NCBI GenBank assembly: GCA_934169725.1 | Contig: CAKPOF010000009.1 | Span: 1 to 43,919 of the forward strand | Length of the DNA stretch: 43,919 nt | Direction of reading: 5' to 3' | Source: an uncultured Clostridia bacterium | Lineage (GTDB): Bacteria > Bacillota > Clostridia > TANB77 > CAG-508 | Shown here: piece by piece, positions 25,324-33,602 of the stretch | Layout: each line of letters begins with the position of its first letter | Numbering within the stretch: the first letter of the stretch is position 1 | Notes under the pieces: generated by a model | The model's database searches: none | What the model saw: the letters and a program-made list of their open reading frames with translations, nothing else | What the model was told of the DNA's origin: nothing | Made by a program: the position numbers and the translations under genes

Positions 25324-25433
25324 TTACTTCACTCCTTATATTTATTTTTTTATATCTTTAACTATATTTTTATTAAAAATTTCTTATCTAATCCTTCGTA
25401 TTATATATCATTTTAGCTTTTTTTTCAAGGAAA

Positions 25434-25466
25434 ACAAAAAAGAGTCCAATTTGAACTCTTTTTTGT
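25434..25466. terminator. Terminator of the 180-aa membrane protein
   Basis: The stem AAAAAAGAGTCC / GAACTCTTTTTT with a short loop, rich in A and T at both ends, lies past the stop at 25473. Confidence 0.75.
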
Positions 25467-25472
25467 AGAGAA

Positions 25473-26015
25473 TTAATAGAGGGAACTTTCCTCTGTTGAA
25501 GTTTCTTCCTCTGTTGTTGGCTCCTCCGTTGAAGTTTCTGTTGTTTCCGGTTTTTCTGTTGTTAGATACGGATTTTCCGTAGCATATGCTACACCTGTAT
25601 CTGTTAAAACAACATATATTGTCTCATCACTCTTACTGTCTTTTTTCAACTCATCAACAACCGGTGATAAGATTTTTATATCTTGTTCTATTTTCTTAGT
25701 ACAGTTTTTGTCAGAAAAAAATTGTGTTTCAGAATAATAAGTTTGTCCATCTTTTAAAAATTTTTGTTTCACATAAGATGGAACCTTTTCACTTAATCTT
25801 TCTTTGTATTCATTTTTTTCTTTTTTCAACTCATTCACAGTTTTTTTAAGTTTCTTTATATCGTTTTCCTTGTCGTTTACATATGCCTGAAGCTGTGTTT
25901 GTTTTTCTAGAGAATCATCTAAATCCTTTGCAATTTTATATTTAGGCATTTGAATCCCAAAAAACATATAAAGAACTCCTAAAACAACCCCTACTACTAA
26001 AATCCGTTTCATCAT
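25473..26015 (-). CDS. Membrane-anchored coiled-coil protein with Thr/Glu-rich tail
   Basis: The 180-aa protein has an N-terminal membrane helix or uncleaved signal (about residues 4-22), a coiled coil (about 30-75, with heptad-like DIKKLKKTVNELKKEKNEYK), a compact region to about 150, and a low-complexity tail of TTE/TSTEE repeats. Such tails are common in cell-surface proteins. No enzyme motif is seen. AAGGAGG precedes a double Met start, so the first or second Met could be used. Function unknown. Confidence 0.65.
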   Translation of the reverse strand: MMKRILVVGVVLGVLYMFFGIQMPKYKIAKDLDDSLEKQTQLQAYVNDKENDIKKLKKTVNELKKEKNEYKERLSEKVPSYVKQKFLKDGQTYYSETQFFSDKNCTKKIEQDIKILSPVVDELKKDSKSDETIYVVLTDTGVAYATENPYLTTEKPETTETSTEEPTTEEETSTEESSLY

Positions 26016-26102
26016 GTTGTCCTCCTTTTTTCTCTTTTTTTGTAAAATTTACATGACTATATTACTATTATATCACAAATTTTACATAATAACAAATTAT
26101 TG

Positions 26103-26291
26103 TCAATCATCAAATAATAATTTGATACCCCACAAACCTGATATGCCTACTAATCCATATACAATTCTTGATAATACTGTCATTTCTCCAAACAATAATG
26201 CAACTAAATCAAGCTTAAATGCTGCTATTAATCCCCAATTTATTGCTCCTATTATAATTAATACTAATGCAATTTTATCTATTACTTTCAT
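26103..26291 (-). CDS. DUF378-family small membrane protein
   Basis: The 62-aa protein has two membrane helices and the conserved DUF378 pattern: an INWGLI motif near residue 18 and a YGLVGISGLW stretch near 45. Function unknown; family members are widespread in Firmicutes. AAGGAGG lies upstream. It sits alone between the 180-aa protein and the CorA gene. Confidence 0.85.
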   Translation of the reverse strand: MKVIDKIALVLIIIGAINWGLIAAFKLDLVALLFGEMTVLSRIVYGLVGISGLWGIKLLFDD

Positions 26292-26366
26292 TTAAGATTC
26301 CTCCTTTTTACTTTTTTATTATTTTATCCTTTTTTTGCTTTTATTATACATTTTTTATTTTCAAAA

Positions 26367-26410
26367 AAAATACCTTGTTTAGCATTATTTTTGCTAAATA
26401 AGGTATTTTA
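26367..26410. terminator. Terminator of the CorA gene
   Basis: The long stem AAATACCTTGTTTAGCA / TGCTAAATAAGGTATTT (one or two mismatches) lies just past the stop at 26414. Confidence 0.8.
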
Positions 26411-26413
26411 TAT

Positions 26414-27364
26414 TTAATCCAACATATCTTTTCTTTTTAACCACCATGTAACAGCTAAAGTCATAACAACAGCAATAAATACCATTATTACAAATCCCAT
26501 CGGATGGTTTTGAAATGGTAATTCAACATTCATTCCCCAAAAACTTGATATCATTGTTGGTATTGCCAAAACAATTGTAATTGAAGTTAAGAACTTCATT
26601 ACTCCATTCAAATTATTTGAAATAATTGAAGCATATGCATCCATTGTACCATTTAATATGTTACTATATATTTGCGCCATTTCTATAGCCTGTCTATTTT
26701 CTATGATTGCATCTTCTAATATATCTTCATCATCTTCGTATAATTTTACAAACTTACCTCTCATTGTTTTTTCCATTACAATTTCATTTGATTTCAATGA
26801 TGTTGTAAAATATACTAAACCTTTCTCTAAACTTAACAATTTTAACAATTCTTTATTTTTCATAGAATTTTTTAATATGTATTCTGCTATTTCAGTTTCT
26901 TTATTAATTTGTTTTAAGTATGTTAGAAAATATGATGCATTTAAATAGAAAATTTGGAAAATAAATCTTGTTTTTTTGTATGTTTGAAAATTCTTTATTT
27001 TTCTTTTTTCAAAATCTTCTATAATCCTATTTTTTCTTAGAGATACGGTTATAAAAAAGTCATCTCTTACTACAATCATTCCTAATGGTATTGTTGTATA
27101 TATATCATTTTCTTCATTTTTTTCTACAATTGGTACATCAACTACAAAAAGAATAGTATTATCATCTTCCTCTGTATCGATTCTGGCTTTTTCTTCATAA
27201 TCTAATGCATCTCTTATAAAATCTTCTTGTATGTTGATGCTTTCACAAACTTTTTTTATTTCATTTTCGGAGGGGTTAACTAAATTAATCCAACTACCTT
27301 TTTTGAATTCTTTAATTTCTTCTAACTTATTTGTTTCTACATCTGTATTATATATTTTTAGCAA
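26414..27364 (-). CDS. corA: CorA-type divalent metal transporter
   Basis: The protein ends in the CorA two-helix membrane unit: a helix around SITIVLAIPTMISSFWGMN with the GMN motif (here WGMNVELPF), then MGFVIMVFIAVVMTLAVTWW. The preceding 250 residues form the charged cytoplasmic funnel. CorA pentamers move Mg2+ (sometimes Co2+ or Ni2+). I place the start at the TTG at 27364, six bases after GAGGTG, giving 316 aa; a longer frame from 27409 has no ribosome site. The leader contains a terminator-like hairpin, listed separately. Confidence 0.85.
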   Translation of the reverse strand: MLKIYNTDVETNKLEEIKEFKKGSWINLVNPSENEIKKVCESINIQEDFIRDALDYEEKARIDTEEDDNTILFVVDVPIVEKNEENDIYTTIPLGMIVVRDDFFITVSLRKNRIIEDFEKRKIKNFQTYKKTRFIFQIFYLNASYFLTYLKQINKETEIAEYILKNSMKNKELLKLLSLEKGLVYFTTSLKSNEIVMEKTMRGKFVKLYEDDEDILEDAIIENRQAIEMAQIYSNILNGTMDAYASIISNNLNGVMKFLTSITIVLAIPTMISSFWGMNVELPFQNHPMGFVIMVFIAVVMTLAVTWWLKRKDMLD

Positions 27365-27411
27365 ACTCCTCACCTCTTCAAAATTTACATAATTTGTATC
27401 TTTGTACAAAA

Positions 27412-27492
27412 AAATAAATCTATTTTTCTCTTTGCTAGATTTATTTCATTATTTCTTCTTTTAGATATACCATTTTTTTGCCATTTTGTCAA
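27412..27492 (-). promoter_or_regulatory. CorA promoter and leader hairpin (possible attenuator)
   Basis: On the minus strand TTGACA (27487-27492) and TATATC (27464-27469) are 17 bp apart. About ten bases after the predicted start, an 11-bp stem AAATAAATCTA / TAGATTTATTT (27412-27448 region) is followed by a run of seven T. This is a complete intrinsic terminator inside the leader, about 50 bases before the gene. Confidence 0.6.
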
Positions 27493-27551
27493 GTTTTTTG
27501 ATTTTTGTTAAAAATTACCATTTTATTCACTTTGTAACTTTTCATACTTTT

Positions 27552-27587
27552 AAGAAAAAAACACCACATATTATGGTGCTTTTTCTT
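27552..27587. terminator. Hairpin terminator between pilin-like and CorA genes
   Basis: The stem AAGAAAAA.CACCA.ATA and its complement has T runs on both sides and lies in the interval 27493-27723, which otherwise holds only the possible 19-codon frame and a small hairpin. Confidence 0.7.
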
Positions 27588-27608
27588 AAAAATTATAAAT
27601 GCATTTTG

Positions 27609-27668
27609 TTAAATTTTTAAAAATTCCATCTTAACGTCTAAAGTCGTTAAGACCTTTCTATATTTCAT
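27609..27668 (-). CDS. Possible 19-aa peptide
   Basis: A TAGGAG site six bases before an ATG opens a 19-codon frame, MKYRKVLTTLDVKMEFLKI. A hairpin, TCTTAACG...CGTTAAGA (27631-27655 region), lies within it. It may simply be part of the 3' region of the pilin-like gene. Low confidence. Confidence 0.25.
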   Translation of the reverse strand: MKYRKVLTTLDVKMEFLKI

Positions 27669-27723
27669 ATTTTTCTCCTATAAAACTACTTCTTCTACTT
27701 TTTTTATTTTACGGCTTTAGCGT

Positions 27724-29037
27724 TCAGCTATTCAAGAATAAAGTGGGACGAAAACCAACTTCTGAATTGCTAAAGGAAGGAACAATGATGTAACGATAAG
27801 AAGCCGGACCGTAAGAGCCTGCATAGCCGTAATAGCCTCCCCTAGGAACTCTAAAGTTGGTGTCGTAAGACTCCATTGTCCATTCATATACATTTCCTGC
27901 TAAATCATATATTTTTTTGACTTGGTTTTTTCCTCCATTTAAATCTATTCCTGTTTTAGAAACTCCTGAATACCATCCCATTCCTGTACTGTCTATAATA
28001 TATTTTTTATCTGTTGATGTAGCACTCGAATTTTCTATATCTTTCATCCAATTCATTACAGCATCCCATTGTACACCATATATTAATGTACTTTGCACTG
28101 TTTTATAATTATTTTCTTTTGCAAAATTTCTTGATAATTCTACAGCTCCTCCTGTTGTTGCTGTTTCACTTTCTTGCATGGCTTTTGTTGATGACCATGG
28201 TATCTCATTATATACATCTACTCCTTTTTTAGAAACAACATTTTCTCCTTCTTTTCCAGCCTCATATCTTGCTATATAAAACCCTTCATTTCTTTCTACA
28301 CTTGCATACATTTTTATAGCTTCTTTTTTGGTTGTTTCTGTTTCAGTAACTTTTTCATTTTCACCTTTAGCATTTGCTTCTCCACAGTCAGAAAGCCATG
28401 TTTGTAAACTTCCACCTTCATACCCTTCTCTTCTTACAAATTCTGTTGCAAAATTTTCTTTACTTACTGGTACCCATACAAATTGGTTCTTTTCACTATC
28501 TTCTATTACTATTCCTTCATCTATTGTGTTTCCACTATCATCTGCTACTTTAAATCCTGCTGGGATTTTTACTATTTTATTATCAACTGTTATTGGTGTA
28601 TCCTCATTCTTTGTTAACATATCATTAGATTTTGCTTCTTCTATTGTCTTTATTGTTTCAATATCTTCTTCACTTATTAATATATTATATCCATCCACAT
28701 TTACTGTTGCTGGTAAGCTTTCTATTTTATTACTCTCTGTTATTGTATTTCCATTATATTTCAAACCATCTACATTTTTTAAATTATTATTTAAGTCATC
28801 TAAGCTTAATTTTCCATCACTACCATAACTTCCTAATACTTCTGTTTTTACTCTTTCCTCTGCTGATGCTTTGGCATTATTATCTCTTGCATTTGTTGCT
28901 TTATTTAATATTCCATTCTCTCCTGTTATACTTGCAATTGTTACTCCTGCTAATATCAAAAGTACTATGATGGTTATAACTAGTGCAATTAATGTTATAC
29001 CATTATTTCTTTCCTTTTTTATTATCCAATTCTTCAT
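27724..29037 (-). CDS. Pilin-leader protein with FGE-sulfatase-like C-terminal domain
   Basis: The ATG at 29037 follows GGAGG and is preferred over one at 29085. The 437-aa product begins with a type III-like prepilin leader, NNG followed by ITLIALVITIIVLLILAGV, with Ala at +5 where true pilins have Glu. A linker domain follows (to about 180). The C-terminal half resembles the formylglycine-generating enzyme/C-type lectin fold: FVWVPVSKENF, EGFYIARYEAGKE, YGVQWDAVMNWM, IYDLAGNVYEWTME, then RGGYYGYAGS and a GFRP ending. The last 45 codons are clearly richer in G and C than the rest. That fold and ending are typical of variable-region targets of diversity-generating retroelements; no reverse transcriptase is in this window. 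Probably surface exposed. Confidence 0.75.
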   Translation of the reverse strand: MKNWIIKKERNNGITLIALVITIIVLLILAGVTIASITGENGILNKATNARDNNAKASAEERVKTEVLGSYGSDGKLSLDDLNNNLKNVDGLKYNGNTITESNKIESLPATVNVDGYNILISEEDIETIKTIEEAKSNDMLTKNEDTPITVDNKIVKIPAGFKVADDSGNTIDEGIVIEDSEKNQFVWVPVSKENFATEFVRREGYEGGSLQTWLSDCGEANAKGENEKVTETETTKKEAIKMYASVERNEGFYIARYEAGKEGENVVSKKGVDVYNEIPWSSTKAMQESETATTGGAVELSRNFAKENNYKTVQSTLIYGVQWDAVMNWMKDIENSSATSTDKKYIIDSTGMGWYSGVSKTGIDLNGGKNQVKKIYDLAGNVYEWTMESYDTNFRVPRGGYYGYAGSYGPASYRYIIVPSFSNSEVGFRPTLFLNS

Positions 29038-29207
29038 TTTTGTTCCTCCATTTTTATTTTTTCCTTTTGTACCTTTTTTATTCATTTTTTTCTTACTAAT
29101 ATATAATTATTTCCCTTCTCAAATAGATTAAATACTATTTGACTTTAAACAATGGTATTTTTCAATGTACTTTTCTCTATTTTTAAAAGAGATTTAATTA
29201 CACACTT

Positions 29208-29236
29208 ATTCTATATTTATTACATTTTTTTGTCAA
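29208..29236 (-). promoter_or_regulatory. Promoter of the pilin-leader gene
   Basis: Minus-strand TTGACA (29231-29236) and TAGAAT (29208-29213), 17 bp apart. The leader is about 160 bases. Confidence 0.6.
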
Positions 29237-29313
29237 TAATTTTGTTATTTTTTATGTAAAATTTTGTTACAGACAATTTTCACAGAAATATTATTCTTAC
29301 ATTTTTTTATTAT

Positions 29314-29353
29314 AAAAAATACATAACGTTATATAAAACATTATGTATTTTTT
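29314..29353. terminator. Terminator after the 54-aa membrane protein
   Basis: The 13-bp stem AAAAAATACATAA / TTATGTATTTTTT with a 14-base loop lies just past the stop at 29361. Confidence 0.75.
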
Positions 29354-29360
29354 AATCTTT

Positions 29361-29525
29361 TTATTCTATATTACTTTTTGTTAAAAACAAAACTAAAAAA
29401 ATAGATATTAATATTCCAATAATTATATGTGGTATACTTCCTGTTTGTGCTCCCCTTATTATATAAAATCCTAGCATTGGACCAAAAATAATTACAGCCA
29501 TTAACATCATAATTTTCTTTTTCAT
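29361..29525 (-). CDS. 54-aa two-helix membrane protein
   Basis: An AGGAGG site precedes the ATG at 29525. The frame encodes MKKKIMMLMAVIIFGPMLGF, a short polar turn with RGAQTGSIPH, and a second hydrophobic helix IIIGILISIFLVLFL. Two membrane helices, no recognised family. Its own terminator follows. Confidence 0.65.
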   Translation of the reverse strand: MKKKIMMLMAVIIFGPMLGFYIIRGAQTGSIPHIIIGILISIFLVLFLTKSNIE

Positions 29526-29637
29526 AAAATCCTCCTATTATTTAATAAGACTATTACTTTATACTACTACTAGCACATTGCTATATTTATATTATATTAC
29601 AAACCATACTTAAATACAATATTTTTGTTTTAAAAAA

Positions 29638-29662
29638 ACACCTACAAAATTATAGGTGTTTT
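29638..29662 (-). terminator. Terminator of tRNA-Lys(CTT)
   Basis: The stem AACACCTA / TAGGTGTT with T run on the minus strand lies directly after the tRNA 3' end. Confidence 0.75.
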
Positions 29663-29738
29663 GGTGCGCCATAGAGGAATCGAACCTCCGACCATCAGAT
29701 TAAGAGTCTGCTGCTCTACCAACTGAGCTAATGGCGCA
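29662..29738 (-). tRNA. tRNA-Lys (anticodon CTT)
   Basis: Acceptor TGCGCCA pairs with TGGCGCA (7 bp) and CCA is encoded. D arm AGCTC...GAGC, anticodon loop CTCTTAA with CTT, T arm GGAGG-TTCGATT-CCTC. The anticodon stem has one terminal mismatch. Confidence 0.9.
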
Positions 29739-29756
29739 TTTAAATAGAACATCCTT

Positions 29757-29784
29757 ATTATACTACTTTTTTTCCTTTTGTCAA
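29757..29784 (-). promoter_or_regulatory. Promoter of tRNA-Lys(CTT)
   Basis: Minus-strand TTGACA (29779-29784) and TATAAT (29757-29762), 16 bp apart, just upstream of the tRNA. Confidence 0.75.
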
Positions 29785-29790
29785 TAGCAA

Positions 29791-29813
29791 ACCTCTCTAA
29801 AAATTAGAGAGGT
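29791..29813. terminator. Terminator of the VanW-family gene
   Basis: The 10-bp perfect stem ACCTCTCTAA / TTAGAGAGGT with loop AAA, about 12 bases past the stop at 29825. Confidence 0.7.
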
Positions 29814-29824
29814 CTGTATTTAAA

Positions 29825-31618
29825 TTACTCTGTTTCATTTTTGGTTTCTTGGCTTTCTTCCGCTTTGTTTTCTTCTTGTATTGTTTCATTTTTTGTTTCA
29901 GTTTCAACTTTAGTTTCTTCTTGTTTTATTTCTACATTAGTAGTATTATTTGTTGTTGCTGAATTTCCTTTATTTATAATTCTTTGCATTGCACTATATG
30001 TATCTTTTGAAAGCAATTTCGTAGAAATGATTTTCCCATTTAACATTTTAGTCATATATGTTTCTGTTACTAAACCATTTGCTCCTTTTTGTTTTACTAC
30101 TTCTTTACCTGCTGTTAGTGTTGAATCATCAACATATTTAACTGTAAATGGTATTGTTGATATTGTTTTGGTATTAAATGTGTATGTAAATTCTCTATCA
30201 GCTTCTTTTATTCCATATATTGAAATTGTTGCTATTCCACTTTTTGCAGATGCTGTTATTCTTATTGGATATTTCCTTGTATTTTTAAATTTAAAATCTG
30301 TTAATCCATATACTACTGTTGCATCTCTTCCAGCTCCCACATAAGAAGTTACAAATTGATGATTTTTTCTTTCTACTATATCTAAATCTGACATTAAAAC
30401 TGCATTATACAATGTAGAAGATACTTGACATATTCCTCCACCTATTCCGTCTACTACTTGACCATTTTCGTATACTTTGGCATTTCTATATCCAGCTGCA
30501 TAACTTCTTTGACCTAATGTTTCATTATATGAAAATGTTTCTCCTGCCATAACTACTTTTCCATTTAATTTTTGACAAGCTAATGTTAAATTAGTTGTTC
30601 TATCTTTATCACTTGCATCATATCTAGTTGTAAATGTGGCTAATTGTTCTGGAAAAGCTTCTGTTCCTATTTGACTTATTGTAACCTTTGGTTTTGTTAT
30701 TGTTAACTTTATTATATATTCATCTTTTTGTTCTGATGAAATTAATTGTTTTGCTGTTTCCACATTGAAATCCACACCTTCCACTTCTGGATAAATTGTA
30801 AATGGATCTTTTGTATAATATGCATCTTTGGCTTCTTTATATATTTCACTATGTATTTTATCTATATCTATTTCTTGCGGTTGTTTTTGTTTTACTGGTA
30901 TCTCTATAACATTATCATTTATTTCTACATTACTTAATTCATTTTTTACTTCTTCTAAAAGCTTATCAGAATCAATTGCTATTCCTTCTTTTCCTCTTGT
31001 TATAATTAAATTGTCATCTTCAACACTGTAACTTGATTCTGTCATAACTCCTGGTAAGTTTACACCAATATCTTCTATAGTTTTTTTAGTATTTTCTTCA
31101 TTTAATGTAAAGTTTACATTAATATCTGTTTTTGCAACTAATGTTTTTACTATATTATAGTTATTTACAAAGATATTATTATTTCTTCCTAATTCATATG
31201 CCTGATTTACTGCACTTTCTATATCATAATTAACTTCCATAAGTGTAGGATTTAGTTCTGATTCAAATTCCTGATATTTTATTTCAATATTTTTATTATT
31301 TTTCTCTGAGTATACAGTTTCTATTTTAGATTTTGCTTCTTCTTTACTCAAACCTGATACAGCAATTCCTTTTATTGAAACACCACTTATAATTTTTTCA
31401 TTGTTTATATTTAAAAAAGCAAATATTGTTGAAATTACTAAAATTAAAAAAAGTACAATTATTGCAATAATTATATATTTCTTCTTATTAAATTTTTTGT
31501 TCTTTTTTTCTTTCTCTACCTTTTCATTATTCTTTTTTTCTTTCTTTTCGCTTTCCTTTTCATTCTCATTTTCTTTTGTATCCATCTTATCTGTCTCCTC
31601 TAATATCTCTTCTTTCAT
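29825..31618 (-). CDS. VanW-family membrane-anchored cell-wall protein
   Basis: The 597-aa protein has a Lys/Glu-rich cytoplasmic start, one membrane helix (about 49-71, IIIAIIVLFLILVISTIFAF), two repeats of the peptidoglycan-binding type (about 80-310, with ISGVSIKGIAVSGLSKEEAK in the first), and a VanW domain (about 335-465: MAGETFSYNETLGQRS, GIGGGICQVSSTLYNAVLMS, RKNHQFVTSYVGAGRDA). A G5-like segment and a Glu/Thr-rich tail follow. The architecture matches YoaR-like proteins of Clostridia. VanW domains occur with vancomycin-resistance genes but are not themselves shown to give resistance; a cell-wall role is likely. No van genes are present. Confidence 0.9.
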   Translation of the reverse strand: MKEEILEETDKMDTKENENEKESEKKEKKNNEKVEKEKKNKKFNKKKYIIIAIIVLFLILVISTIFAFLNINNEKIISGVSIKGIAVSGLSKEEAKSKIETVYSEKNNKNIEIKYQEFESELNPTLMEVNYDIESAVNQAYELGRNNNIFVNNYNIVKTLVAKTDINVNFTLNEENTKKTIEDIGVNLPGVMTESSYSVEDDNLIITRGKEGIAIDSDKLLEEVKNELSNVEINDNVIEIPVKQKQPQEIDIDKIHSEIYKEAKDAYYTKDPFTIYPEVEGVDFNVETAKQLISSEQKDEYIIKLTITKPKVTISQIGTEAFPEQLATFTTRYDASDKDRTTNLTLACQKLNGKVVMAGETFSYNETLGQRSYAAGYRNAKVYENGQVVDGIGGGICQVSSTLYNAVLMSDLDIVERKNHQFVTSYVGAGRDATVVYGLTDFKFKNTRKYPIRITASAKSGIATISIYGIKEADREFTYTFNTKTISTIPFTVKYVDDSTLTAGKEVVKQKGANGLVTETYMTKMLNGKIISTKLLSKDTYSAMQRIINKGNSATTNNTTNVEIKQEETKVETETKNETIQEENKAEESQETKNETE

Positions 31619-31788
31619 ACTTATTCCCCTTTTTCTTTTCTAGTTTAATATTATCATATTCTTTTTGCTTTTACAATATTTATTATATTTTTATTCATTT
31701 ATACTTAGCTACATTCGTTTAATTTGTTACAAAACAATTACAATTCCATTACATTTTAGATACTTTTGTTTGTTTTTTGAAAAAATAC

Positions 31789-31817
31789 TTGAACATTGTA
31801 AAATTTAATATTATAAT
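31789..31817 (+). promoter_or_regulatory. Promoter of the starch-binding-type protein
   Basis: TTGAAC (31789-31794) and TATAAT (31812-31817), 17 bp apart; ribosome site AAGGAGAG follows before the ATG at 31854. Confidence 0.75.
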
Positions 31818-31853
31818 GTTGCTAGCAAAAGATAAACAAGGAGAGATTAAAAG

Positions 31854-32330
31854 ATGGAATTAACAAAAAATATTTTTTTTAATACTGATAAATTAGTTGA
31901 AAATAGTAAAGTTAAAATTTCATATACAGGTCAATTATTCCAAGATGGAGCTGAATCTGTATTTATTCATTATGGTTTTGGTGAAAATTGGGATAATATA
32001 AATGATATATCTATGGAAAAAACAGATTTAGGATTTCAAGCTGAAATTTCTTTAGGTGAAGGATCTACTTTTAATTTCTGTTTTAATGATGGAAATGGAA
32101 TTTGGGATAATAATAATGGTCAAAATTATATATTTAATTTAGAAAAAGTTTCTAATGAATTAATTGTTTTAGATGACGAACCTGTATCTTTAGGTTCAGC
32201 AAGAAAACTAAGAAAAGCTTATTTATGGAGTAAAAAAATACGTTTAGCAGTTTATAAAATTATATCTTATTTACCAAAAATTATTTCAGGAAATTATAAG
32301 AAAAAATCAACAAATACAAACGAAAATTAA
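31854..32330 (+). CDS. Starch/glycogen-binding-type protein (CBM25-like domain)
   Basis: The 158-aa protein has an N-terminal beta-sandwich domain (about 1-105) with the pattern VFIHYGFGENWDN and FNFCFNDGNGIWDNNNGQNY, which fits carbohydrate-binding modules of families 25/53 that bind starch or glycogen. The aromatic and Asn-rich strand is where the sugar contacts lie in that family. The last 45 residues are basic and helical (KLRKAYLWSKKIRLAVYKII). No signal peptide, so it is probably cytoplasmic and may bind glycogen or organise glycogen enzymes. It is transcribed alone from its own promoter and ends at a terminator shared with the reductase. Confidence 0.7.
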   Translation: MELTKNIFFNTDKLVENSKVKISYTGQLFQDGAESVFIHYGFGENWDNINDISMEKTDLGFQAEISLGEGSTFNFCFNDGNGIWDNNNGQNYIFNLEKVSNELIVLDDEPVSLGSARKLRKAYLWSKKIRLAVYKIISYLPKIISGNYKKKSTNTNEN

Positions 32331-32360
32331 AAAATAGTTACTTAATGTAACTATTTTTTA
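32330..32360. terminator. Bidirectional terminator between converging genes
   Basis: The 12-bp perfect stem AAAAATAGTTAC / GTAACTATTTTT with loop TTAAT overlaps both stop codons. Confidence 0.85.
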
Positions 32361-33089
32361 TGTTATAAACCATCCTCCATTTATTGAAATTACCTGTCCT
32401 GTAGTAAAATTATCATTTATTAACCATTCTACACATTTTGCAATATCTATTGGTTCTCCTATTTTTTCTAATGGTGTTTCCTCTTTTATTCTATCTAATG
32501 CTTTTTCTGAAATTTCTTTATTCATGTCTGTATTTATATATCCAGGAGCTATTGAATTTACCTTTATATTTGATGGGCCTACTTCTTTTGCTAAAGCTTT
32601 TGTAAGTCCATCCATTCCTGCTTTTGTTATTGAGTATAATATTTCTTGTGATGCTCCAACAATCCCCCATACTGATGATATATTTATTATATTTCCTTTT
32701 TTTTCTTTTATCATGTGAGGAACTGCTAATTGACACATACAAAATGCAGAATATAGATTAGTATTTATCATTTCATTCCAATCTTTTTCAGTAACTTCAT
32801 CAATTAATTGCACTTTACTAATCCCTGCATTATTTATTAATATATCTATTTTTCCATATTTTTTTATAGTATATTCTATAATTTTCTCACATTCTTCTTT
32901 TTTTGATATATCTGCTTGTATAATATCTATTATAATATTTTTTTCTTCTAATTCTTTTTTTAATTTTTCCGCTTGTTCTTTAGATTTATTATAATTAGCA
33001 ATTACTTTTATTCCATTTTGTGCTAAAGTTTCTGTAATAGCTTTTCCTATTCCTCTTGCACCACCTGTTACAATCGCAATTTTTTGCAT
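32358..33089 (-). CDS. FabG-like short-chain dehydrogenase/reductase
   Basis: The 243-aa protein has the NAD(P) loop TGGARGIGKA (8-17), INNAGIS (85-91), and the catalytic set S139, Y152 and K156 (YSITK). Ending NGGWFIT is typical of FabG-type 3-oxoacyl-ACP reductases, which act in fatty acid elongation. It stands alone, away from other fab genes, so another ketoreductase role is possible. ATGGAGG precedes the ATG. Confidence 0.85.
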   Translation of the reverse strand: MQKIAIVTGGARGIGKAITETLAQNGIKVIANYNKSKEQAEKLKKELEEKNIIIDIIQADISKKEECEKIIEYTIKKYGKIDILINNAGISKVQLIDEVTEKDWNEMINTNLYSAFCMCQLAVPHMIKEKKGNIINISSVWGIVGASQEILYSITKAGMDGLTKALAKEVGPSNIKVNSIAPGYINTDMNKEISEKALDRIKEETPLEKIGEPIDIAKCVEWLINDNFTTGQVISINGGWFIT

Positions 33090-33166
33090 TTTTATACCTC
33101 CATAATATTTAAGTCAAAAAAAAAGCCAATAATTAAGAATTATCTCAAAACTAATGACCTTTTGTA

Positions 33167-33243
33167 TGGAGCCACTTCCCAGATTCGAACTGGGGACCCT
33201 CGCATTACAAGTGCGATGCTCTGGCCAACTGAGCTAAAGTGGC
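33167..33243 (-). tRNA. tRNA-Thr (anticodon TGT)
   Basis: Acceptor GCCACTT / AAGTGGC, CCA encoded, anticodon loop CTTGTAA, T arm CCCAG-TTCGAAT-CTGGG. It is the last of three minus-strand tRNAs, 6 bp after tRNA-Glu. Confidence 0.93.
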
Positions 33244-33249
33244 AAAATT

Positions 33250-33324
33250 TGGTGACCCCTACGGGAATCGAACCCATGTCTCCGCCGTGAAAGGGCGATG
33301 TCTTAACCGCTTGACCAAGGGGCC
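33250..33324 (-). tRNA. tRNA-Glu (anticodon TTC)
   Basis: Acceptor GGCCCCT / AGGGGTC with a G-T pair, CCA encoded, anticodon loop CTTTCAC, T arm CATGGG-TTCGATT-CCCGT. Confidence 0.92.
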
Positions 33325-33327
33325 ATA

Positions 33328-33360
33328 TAAAGAACTAAATTTACATTTAGTTCTTTTTTT
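33328..33360. terminator. Hairpin between tRNA-Lys and tRNA-Glu
   Basis: AGAACTAAAT / ATTTAGTTCT with loop TTAC. The long T run is on the plus strand; on the transcribed minus strand only TTT follows, so read-through into tRNA-Glu is likely. Confidence 0.6.
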
Positions 33361-33435
33361 GGTGAGCTATCCGCGACTCGAACGCGGGACAACTTGATTA
33401 AAAGTCAAGTGCTCTACCACCTGAGCTAATAGCCC
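33360..33435 (-). tRNA. tRNA-Lys (anticodon TTT)
   Basis: Acceptor GGGCTAT / ATAGCTC with one G-T pair, CCA encoded, anticodon loop CTTTTAA, stem TTGA/TCAA, T arm CCGCG-TTCGAGT-CGCGG. First gene of the tRNA cluster. Confidence 0.93.
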
Positions 33436-33465
33436 GTGTTATTGTGTTACCCACAACGCCTTTAT

Positions 33466-33494
33466 AGTTTACAATATTTTTTTCATATTGTCAA
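33466..33494 (-). promoter_or_regulatory. Promoter of the Lys-Glu-Thr tRNA cluster
   Basis: Minus-strand TTGACA (33489-33494) and TAAACT (33466-33471), 17 bp apart, about 30 bp upstream of tRNA-Lys. Confidence 0.75.
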
Positions 33495-33555
33495 TACATT
33501 TATGAAAATTTTATAAAATTTTTTCCAATTTTTTTGTTTTTTATATTTTTTTGCT

Positions 33556-33593
33556 TAAATTCATATAATAGAAAACCCTATTATATGAATTTA
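33556..33593. repeat. Perfect 15-bp inverted repeat after the DUF1858 gene
   Basis: TAAATTCATATAATA and its complement are separated by GAAAACCC. It lies 9 bp past the DUF1858 stop. There is no good T run, so it may be an mRNA-stabilising hairpin or weak terminator. Confidence 0.6.
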
Positions 33594-33602
33594 TTGCTCT
33601 AT

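Noticed and set aside
29825..31618. Vancomycin-resistance locus
   Set aside because: The VanW domain occurs here in a wall-anchored protein with peptidoglycan-binding repeats and no vanA/B, vanH, vanX, vanR or vanS partners.
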